NCBI GenBank assembly: GCA_003641415.1
Contig: QNAG01000070.1
Span: forward strand, 1-12,126
Source: Candidatus Zixiibacteriota bacterium
Lineage (GTDB): Bacteria > Zixibacteria > MSB-5A5 > GN15 > FEB-12
Direction of reading: 5' to 3'
DNA length: 12,126 bases
Of the stretch, positions 7,107-12,126 are shown piece after piece. Position 1 is the stretch's first letter, and every line of letters begins with the position of its first letter. A model generated the notes under the pieces. That model searched no databases. It was not told the DNA's origin and worked only from the letters and a program-made list of their open reading frames with translations. The translations under genes were made by a program, and so were the position numbers.

Positions 7107-8915
7107 CTACATCTCCTCCGGAGCCTGTATGCCAAGCAGATGTAACCCCTCGCCGATTACTGTACGCACAGATGTCACCAGTGCCATACGAGCCGAGGTC
7201 AACGTTACATCGTCAGAGATAATTTTATCGATACGACCATCAGGCGTCTTACGCTGGTAGAACTTGTTGAAGGCTCCGGCCAGCCTTAATAGATAAGTGG
7301 CTATGAAATACGGATCATAGTTGCGAACGGCATCAGCAATTGCTTCCGGAAAATCAGCGAGCAATTCAACTATCCGTTGTTCTTCTTCTCCAGCCAGTAG
7401 AGTTACCTCGATATCGGATTTAATATCCTTATCGTAGTTACGCTCCAGCGAACAGAGCCGTGCATGGGTGTACTGGAGATATGGTCCGGTTTCACCTTCG
7501 AAGCTGAGAACCGCATCCCAATCAAAATTGACATCGGTTAGGCGCTTGACTGATAGTTGCGAAAACTTAACTGCTCCAACCCCAACCATGTGGGCAGTTT
7601 TATCTATAGCTTTAAGGTTAGGATTTTTTTCTATGATCATTTGTTTTACGAGTGAAACCGCTTTGTTGACGACATCCTCGACAGGGATCACATTCCCGGA
7701 CCGAGTGGACATCGTCTTGTCACCGAACTTAACCCAGCCGAAATCAACGTGCTTGAGCCGGGGGGCAAGACGTTCATCCTCTGGAGTATGTTCGGTTTCT
7801 TCGAGTCTAGAGATGACACCAAAAACCTGTTTGAAATGGTCACTCTGCGAATTTGCTACTACATATAAAGACTGATCATACTGATATTTTTCAAATCGCC
7901 AGAAGGCACCGACAATGTCGCGCGTAGCGTAAAGAGTTGCCCCATCCGCCTTTTTAAGAAGACACGGCGGCAACTGGGTATCTTCGAGATCGACGACCAG
8001 CGCACCTTCAGATATGCGGCTTAGACCGGCCTTTTCAAGTCGCTCGATAATAGGTTCTATTTTGTCATTGAGGTCTGACTCACCGATAATGAGATCAAAC
8101 TCTACCCCCAAACGATCATAGATACGTTTGAACTTTTCAATAGAACGGGACCGGAACAACTTCCATAGCTTTGTTGTGTCCGTATCTCCATTCTCAAGTT
8201 TTTTGAAAACAACTCGCGCTTTCTCGTCGAGCAATTCGTCTTGTTTAGCTTCAGCGTGAAAACGAACATAGAGTTCGAAGAGCTTATCAATTAGACAAGG
8301 ATCATCTTTAGAAATATCTGCCCCCCATTTGAGATAAGCAACAATCAGCTTACCAAACTGCGTACCCCAATCACCGAGATAGTTCAAGCCGACAACATTG
8401 TAGCCCAGTTTTTTGAATATCTCCCGCAATGAAGCACCAAGTATGGTGGTACGCAAGTGCGCAATCCCAAACGGTTTGGCAATATTGACCGAGGAATACT
8501 CAACCAGAACCGTACGTCCCTCGCCAACTGTACTTGTCCCGTAGCGTTTGCCTTTATCCAGAACGTCTTGCAGCGTCTCCATCGTTAGCGTATTGAAATC
8601 TACCTTTGCGTTGAGAAAACCACCTGCAGCCGTCACAGTAACCAGCTTTTTGTTACCTGCTATGCCCTCGTCAACAGCTTGGGCTACTTTTGAAGCGATT
8701 TCTTGTGGTTTATCACTAAGAAGACGAGCAAAACGAAACACAGGTAATGCAAAGCGCCCCATCTTTGGATCTTTAGGTTTTTCAAGATTATCATAGATGA
8801 AGTCGGGGTCGAATACCTGATAGTGACCTATTTCCTCATACTTTTCGGGATAGCATTTTTGGAATGCATCAGCGATGATGTTAGCGAAATGCTGTTTGAA
8901 CTTATCCTTGCTCAC
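7107..8915 (-). CDS. argS: Arginyl-tRNA synthetase
   Basis: Class Ia synthetase that charges tRNA-Arg with arginine. From the chosen GTG it has 602 residues. The N-terminal additional domain (about 1-110) is followed by VEYSSVNIAKPFGIAHLRT, where the HIGH motif reads G150-I-A-H153. Next comes LNYLGDWGTQFGKLI, then the KMSKS region as K400-T-M-S-T-R-S-G-N, and an alpha-helical anticodon-binding domain with GPYLQYTHAR and the usual C-terminal LLGIQAPEEM. The start is uncertain: TTG at 8930 or 8924 is also in frame and none has a clear ribosome binding site; GTG 8915 gives an N-terminus of normal type. It sits alone between the trp and aro genes, with its own probable promoter about 100 bases upstream. 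argS is not an aromatic gene, so its position here probably reflects shared growth-linked expression or chance. Confidence 0.95.
   Translation of the reverse strand: MSKDKFKQHFANIIADAFQKCYPEKYEEIGHYQVFDPDFIYDNLEKPKDPKMGRFALPVFRFARLLSDKPQEIASKVAQAVDEGIAGNKKLVTVTAAGGFLNAKVDFNTLTMETLQDVLDKGKRYGTSTVGEGRTVLVEYSSVNIAKPFGIAHLRTTILGASLREIFKKLGYNVVGLNYLGDWGTQFGKLIVAYLKWGADISKDDPCLIDKLFELYVRFHAEAKQDELLDEKARVVFKKLENGDTDTTKLWKLFRSRSIEKFKRIYDRLGVEFDLIIGESDLNDKIEPIIERLEKAGLSRISEGALVVDLEDTQLPPCLLKKADGATLYATRDIVGAFWRFEKYQYDQSLYVVANSQSDHFKQVFGVISRLEETEHTPEDERLAPRLKHVDFGWVKFGDKTMSTRSGNVIPVEDVVNKAVSLVKQMIIEKNPNLKAIDKTAHMVGVGAVKFSQLSVKRLTDVNFDWDAVLSFEGETGPYLQYTHARLCSLERNYDKDIKSDIEVTLLAGEEEQRIVELLADFPEAIADAVRNYDPYFIATYLLRLAGAFNKFYQRKTPDGRIDKIISDDVTLTSARMALVTSVRTVIGEGLHLLGIQAPEEM
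7113..7119 (-). promoter_or_regulatory. Strong ribosome binding site at the end of argS
   Basis: GGAGGAG on the minus strand formed by the last Glu-Glu codons of argS (ending ...APEEM-stop), 7 bases before an ATG at 7105. The codons are also needed for a conserved argS C-terminus, so the match may be coincidental. It is the main support for the small ORF that follows. Confidence 0.5.
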
Positions 8916-9023
8916 AACATTCAAATCCAATTTGAATTTACTACTCTAACTATCCAAGTAGAGGGTGACAATCTTTTCACATACTACTCATTTTTATCAA
9001 CCCACACTAACTTGAATCATGTC

Positions 9024-9052
9024 AACATATCTGAGAGCCGAAGCAATGTCAA
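9024..9052 (-). promoter_or_regulatory. Probable sigma-70-type promoter for argS and the downstream aro genes
   Basis: On the minus strand a perfect TTGACA (9047-9052) is followed after 17 bases by TATGTT (9024-9029), four of six matches to the -10 consensus. It lies in the only long non-coding stretch of the window (8916-9142) between the trpA stop and argS. Predicted initiation near 9017 would give a leader of about 100 bases. A second TTGACA (9020-9025) overlaps the -10 box but has no well-placed partner. No T-box, riboswitch, leader peptide or stable hairpin with a U-run was recognised in this stretch, so trp transcripts may also read through into argS. Confidence 0.6.
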
Positions 9053-9142
9053 GACGATCTGTGTTTTGGCTTAACAGAGGTGGTAACTCGTTATCGGTTT
9101 CTTCTATATGAAAACGAAATATATGTAAGTACTTGTCATTCA

Positions 9143-9931
9143 TTACAGTGCTCTCCGAACTTTACTCAGGAATTGACCAACATTTGTAAATGACGCTCGT
9201 GTTGTTCGAGAATCCCGTATCAAAGACACTAACTTCGACCCTATCACGACCCCATTGGCATATCGACAGAGATGTCTGGCCGATTGTGGCGACGAAACCC
9301 CAAAACCGGCCACAAATGGTTTGTTCAACATCGCTGCCAGGCGCGTTAGATATTTATCAGTAGCTCGTCCGAATTCTGTGCGAGCACCTGTTACTCCAGT
9401 GACTGTAACAGCATATACCAAATCGGTAGAGTTTTTGTCGATTAACTCAATTCGGGTTAAAGAAGATGTTGGGGCTACCAGAAATACTGCTGACAGATCG
9501 TTGTTGCGTATGTTGGCACAGTAGGATTTAGCTTCATCGACAGGTAAATCAGGGATAATAAGGCCATCTACACCAGCTGAGGAAGCATCGCGCAAGAATC
9601 GTTCTTCGCCATAGCTCCAGATAGGGTTGTAGTAGCCCATAAGAACGATAGGTACATCAACATTAACCCTCAATTGTTTTACACCGTCAAGTATCTGTAG
9701 CAAATCGACTCCGTTTTTCAAAGCCAGATGGGAGCTGTACTGAATTAGTGGTCCGTCTGCCAGTGGATCTGAAAACGGCATCCCAAGTTCAACTATGTCT
9801 GCACCACTGTCAACTGCTACGCGAACGTACTCAAGCGAAGTTGAGATATCCGGATAGCCCGCCGTAAAAAATGGCACTAACAGCTTAGTGTTACCCAGAT
9901 TTTGCAGTTGAGAGCGAATGCGATTTGTCAC
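9143..9931 (-). CDS. trpA: Tryptophan synthase alpha chain
   Basis: Cleaves indole-3-glycerol phosphate to indole and glyceraldehyde 3-phosphate; indole passes to the beta subunit. It is a 262-residue TIM-barrel protein of normal length. LVPFFTAGYPD lies near the N-terminus, followed by the active-site segment VELGMPFSDPLADGP (47-61), with catalytic Glu48 and Asp59. DGLIIPDLP, YAVTVTGVTGAR and the phosphate-binding AGFGVSSP follow. The start codon is GTG in a GTGA overlap with the trpB stop, with a GGAAGAG-type ribosome binding site within trpB. It is the last trp gene; a non-coding stretch with a promoter follows. Confidence 0.97.
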   Translation of the reverse strand: MTNRIRSQLQNLGNTKLLVPFFTAGYPDISTSLEYVRVAVDSGADIVELGMPFSDPLADGPLIQYSSHLALKNGVDLLQILDGVKQLRVNVDVPIVLMGYYNPIWSYGEERFLRDASSAGVDGLIIPDLPVDEAKSYCANIRNNDLSAVFLVAPTSSLTRIELIDKNSTDLVYAVTVTGVTGARTEFGRATDKYLTRLAAMLNKPFVAGFGVSSPQSARHLCRYANGVVIGSKLVSLIRDSRTTRASFTNVGQFLSKVRRAL

Positions 9932-11130
9932 GACATCTCTTCCTGCTCTTTGATTATGCCCATATCCTTATCCCCGCGACCTGAGAAACAAACTACGACT
10001 CTCTGATTTCGATGAAATCTATTGCGGGCTTTTATAAGATAAGCCAGAGCATGAGCTGTCTCAAGAGCTGGGATGATTCCCTCGAGTTGAGACACTATCT
10101 TGAACGCCCGAAGAGCTTGCCGGTCGGTGACAGACTCGTATTCTACACGGCCGATGTCGTGAAGATAGGAATGCTCCGGGCCTACTCCTGGATAATCAAG
10201 CCCAGCAGAAACTGAGTGTGGCAGGATTACCTGGCCGTTTTTGTCATACATGAGATAACTGTATGATCCGTGTAACACCCCCGGTTTACCCTGAGTGAGA
10301 GTCGCAGCGTGCTTGCCTGACCTTAATCCTAACCCAGCTGCTTCAACCCCAATCAATTCGACACTTGAATCATTCTTAAAAGCATTAAAGATACCAATAG
10401 CGTTCGATCCACCTCCCACGCAAGCAACTATACTATTCGGTAGTCCTCCCCATAACTGTTTGCATTGGCGTTTTGTCTCTTTCCCGATTACAGACTGAAA
10501 CTCGCGCACGATCATCGGGTACGGATGAGGACCGACTACTGAACCTATTATATAGAAGGTGCTCCGTACATTAGTTACCCAGTCGCGAAGAGCTTCACTG
10601 GTGGCATCCTTGAGAGTTTGGGAGCCGCTCGTCACCGGTATAACTTCAGCCCCAAGCAAGCGCATTTTATCGACATTCGGGGCTTGACGTTTTATATCTT
10701 CAGCACCCATGTAAACTACGCACTCCATACCAAATCGAGCACAGACAGTGGCTGTGGCTAATCCATGCTGCCCGGCGCCGGTCTCTGCAATGATTCGTCG
10801 CTTTCCCATGTGGCGCGCAAGTAGAATCTGACCAACAGTATTGTTTATCTTATGTGCCCCGGTATGATTGAGGTCTTCTCGTTTGAAATAAATAGATACA
10901 CCTCCGAGATGCTCACTGAACCGCTCTGCATAGTAGAGTGGTGTAGGACGACCTATGTAGGAAGTTTGGAAGTCGCGAAGCTCTGATTTGAATTTCTTCT
11001 CCGTGCGAATTGTATGGAAACATTCTTCCAACTCATCAAGCGCATAGACAACTGTCTCTGGCACATAACGACCGCCATAGTTTCCAAAGCGACCCTTGTT
11101 GTTCGGAGTTTTCCTACTTCTTTGAGCCAT
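9928..11130 (-). CDS. trpB: Tryptophan synthase beta chain
   Basis: PLP enzyme that condenses indole with serine to give tryptophan, working as an alpha2-beta2 complex with TrpA. From ATG 11130 it has 400 residues, the family length. GRFGNYGGRYVPET marks the N-terminus; the PLP lysine is Lys94 in HTGAHKINN. ETGAGQHG, the GSVVGPHPYP segment and the PLP-phosphate loop CVGGGSNAIG follow, then the C-terminal CFSGRGDKD. A longer frame to 11220 adds 30 residues that lie over trpF and lack family similarity. The chosen start overlaps the trpF end by 17 bp, with a weak CAGG ribosome binding site. It appears to be the canonical TrpB1 type that partners TrpA. Confidence 0.97.
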   Translation of the reverse strand: MAQRSRKTPNNKGRFGNYGGRYVPETVVYALDELEECFHTIRTEKKFKSELRDFQTSYIGRPTPLYYAERFSEHLGGVSIYFKREDLNHTGAHKINNTVGQILLARHMGKRRIIAETGAGQHGLATATVCARFGMECVVYMGAEDIKRQAPNVDKMRLLGAEVIPVTSGSQTLKDATSEALRDWVTNVRSTFYIIGSVVGPHPYPMIVREFQSVIGKETKRQCKQLWGGLPNSIVACVGGGSNAIGIFNAFKNDSSVELIGVEAAGLGLRSGKHAATLTQGKPGVLHGSYSYLMYDKNGQVILPHSVSAGLDYPGVGPEHSYLHDIGRVEYESVTDRQALRAFKIVSQLEGIIPALETAHALAYLIKARNRFHRNQRVVVCFSGRGDKDMGIIKEQEEMS

Positions 11131-11755
11131 ATCGCAGCCTGTTACAGAGTGAGAAAAAATCTCGAAGTTTCGTTTCTGATTTGATTCCGGGAGATGATTC
11201 CACCCCTGAATTAACATCAATCACCAGTGGTGAGAAACGCTTGATTCCTTCTTTAACGTTATTGGAACAAATTCCCCCCGCCAGAACCAAGTTAGGAATT
11301 TTTCTTGGGGGAACGATTCCCCAATTAAATCTCTGTCCGGTTCCCCCCGACTGACTGGTCGTCTTGTTGTCAAGAAGTACCAGGTCAGCATGACTGGTCA
11401 TAACACGTTCATAGTCTTTTTGAGTCTCAACATGGAAAGCTTCAATCACCTTAAATCCTTCTTTTCGGACAATATCAATATCCTTTATTGAATAGCTACC
11501 ATGTAGCTGAACATAGTCCAGTTGTAGCCGACAGGCAACTCTCAACACAGCATCTGGCTTGAGGTCTACGAATACCCCTGTCCGTCTCACTGTAGGTAGC
11601 ACTGCTGAGATAATAGACTTTGCAATACTCTGGCTAACCAAGCGAGGAGATTTTCGGTAGAAGATCATACCAATTATATCACATCCTAAACGAACTGCTA
11701 AGGCAGCGTCTTTAGGTCGAGTCAGTCCGCAAACTTTTACTTCAAAGAACTTCAT
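11114..11755 (-). CDS. trpF: Phosphoribosylanthranilate isomerase
   Basis: Amadori rearrangement of phosphoribosylanthranilate to CdRP, the step before indole-glycerol phosphate synthase. From ATG 11755 it has 213 residues, normal for this TIM-barrel. The catalytic Cys9 is in VKVCGLTR, with GMIFYRKSPR, DYVQLHG (80-86) and the catalytic Asp129 in LVLLDN, then LAGGI and DVNSGVE for phosphate binding. A TTG at 11779 would add eight residues, but ATG 11755 lies in an ATGA overlap with the trpC stop and has GAGGGGAGA just upstream, so it is preferred. It is separate from trpC, not fused as in enterobacteria. Confidence 0.95.
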   Translation of the reverse strand: MKFFEVKVCGLTRPKDAALAVRLGCDIIGMIFYRKSPRLVSQSIAKSIISAVLPTVRRTGVFVDLKPDAVLRVACRLQLDYVQLHGSYSIKDIDIVRKEGFKVIEAFHVETQKDYERVMTSHADLVLLDNKTTSQSGGTGQRFNWGIVPPRKIPNLVLAGGICSNNVKEGIKRFSPLVIDVNSGVESSPGIKSETKLRDFFSLCNRLRYGSKK

Positions 11756-12126
11756 TCTCCCCTCAATAACTTCAGACAAGAGACAGGGTCATCAGCTGTC
11801 ATCAATGCCTCTCCAACAAGGAAGCAATTGAATCCGACTGCGTGAAGCCGCTTGATATCTTCGGGTGCAGCTATTCCAGATTCGGCAACTTTTATTATTC
11901 CCTCGGGAATAAGCTGTCCCAACTCCTCCGAGGTCTTCAAGGTGACGCTGAAATCATCCAGATTGCGATTGTTGATACCGATAATCTTCGCACCACAGTC
12001 AACGGCTAAAGTGATTTCATTGGCGTTATGTACCTCTACCAGACAATCCAATCCAATGGAATCTGCAACGCTCAAGTGTTCCTTTAGCAATGAGCGGTTA
12101 AGTAATTTTACTATCAACAGGATAGC
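11752..12126 (-). CDS. trpC: Indole-3-glycerol phosphate synthase, C-terminal part (cut by the window edge)
   Basis: Converts CdRP to indole-3-glycerol phosphate. Only the last 124 residues are in the window; the frame is open to the right edge and begins AILLIVKLL, so the TTG at 12117 is an internal Leu codon, not the start. Visible family motifs are GLDCLVEVHN, the active-site GINNRNL, VAESGI and FLVGEALM. About half of the usual 250-260 residues is seen. The stop overlaps the trpF ATG (ATGA). The gene order trpC-F-B-A suggests that trpE/G/D lie further to the right. Confidence 0.95.
   Translation of the reverse strand, partial: AILLIVKLLNRSLLKEHLSVADSIGLDCLVEVHNANEITLAVDCGAKIIGINNRNLDDFSVTLKTSEELGQLIPEGIIKVAESGIAAPEDIKRLHAVGFNCFLVGEALMTADDPVSCLKLLRGE

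Noticed and set aside
9085..9105. Possible hairpin terminator after trpA (GATAAC...GTTACC)
   Set aside because: The arms have a mismatch, the loop would be only about two bases, and no U-run follows on the minus strand.
8916..9142. T-box or other tRNA-responsive leader for argS
   Set aside because: No recognisable T-box sequence, specifier stem or terminator hairpin was found; only promoter-like boxes are visible.
11131..11220. 30-residue N-terminal extension of TrpB
   Set aside because: It lies over the conserved end of trpF and lacks family similarity; ATG 11130 gives the normal 400-residue length.

Overview
The window holds one long, nearly gap-free block of minus-strand genes for aromatic amino acid biosynthesis. 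Transcription runs from high to low coordinates. In that order the genes are trpC (3' part only), trpF, trpB, trpA, argS, a possible 38-codon small ORF, DAHP synthase (aroF-type), aroA, aroE, aroK, aroB, aroQ, and finally a lipoprotein related to M2/M3 zinc peptidases. A partial plus-strand gene, seen only as its last 41 codons, converges on the lipoprotein gene at the left edge. No tRNA, rRNA, CRISPR array, insertion sequence or prophage gene was seen.

Region by region: 12126-9143 is the distal half of a trp operon (indole-glycerol phosphate synthase, phosphoribosylanthranilate isomerase, tryptophan synthase beta and alpha). Next come a 227-bp non-coding stretch with a good sigma-70-type promoter and then argS. 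Bases 7105-6989 hold a small ORF with a strong ribosome binding site. Bases 7001-1712 hold the first six steps of the shikimate pathway except chorismate synthase: DAHP synthase, EPSP synthase, shikimate dehydrogenase, shikimate kinase, dehydroquinate synthase and type II dehydroquinase. Bases 1719-145 hold the lipoprotein.

The aro genes convert PEP and erythrose-4-phosphate to EPSP. The trp genes carry out the last steps to tryptophan. Chorismate synthase (aroC), the early trp genes (trpE/G/D) and the Phe/Tyr branch genes are not in the window. Most junctions are ATGA/GTGA overlaps or 8-bp overlaps of the form RTGNNTAA, which fits one polycistronic, translationally coupled unit. The argS promoter could drive argS and the aro block separately from trp.

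Organism: a bacterium with moderate base composition. A lipoprotein signal with Gln after the lipobox Cys and a possible outer-membrane beta-barrel C-terminus both suggest a diderm. The linked trp-argS-aro order and the enzyme types (type I-beta DAHP synthase with an N-terminal regulatory domain, class II-like EPSP synthase, type II dehydroquinase) do not point to enterobacteria. The phylum cannot be fixed from sequence alone; a deep-branching or uncultured diderm lineage is only a guess.

The region is mostly ordinary housekeeping. The points most worth a second look are the terminal lipoprotein, whose HExxH zinc motif is replaced by Y-N-I-G-L while the third-ligand Glu is kept at the right spacing (a probable pseudopeptidase), and the unannotated small ORF before the DAHP synthase gene.
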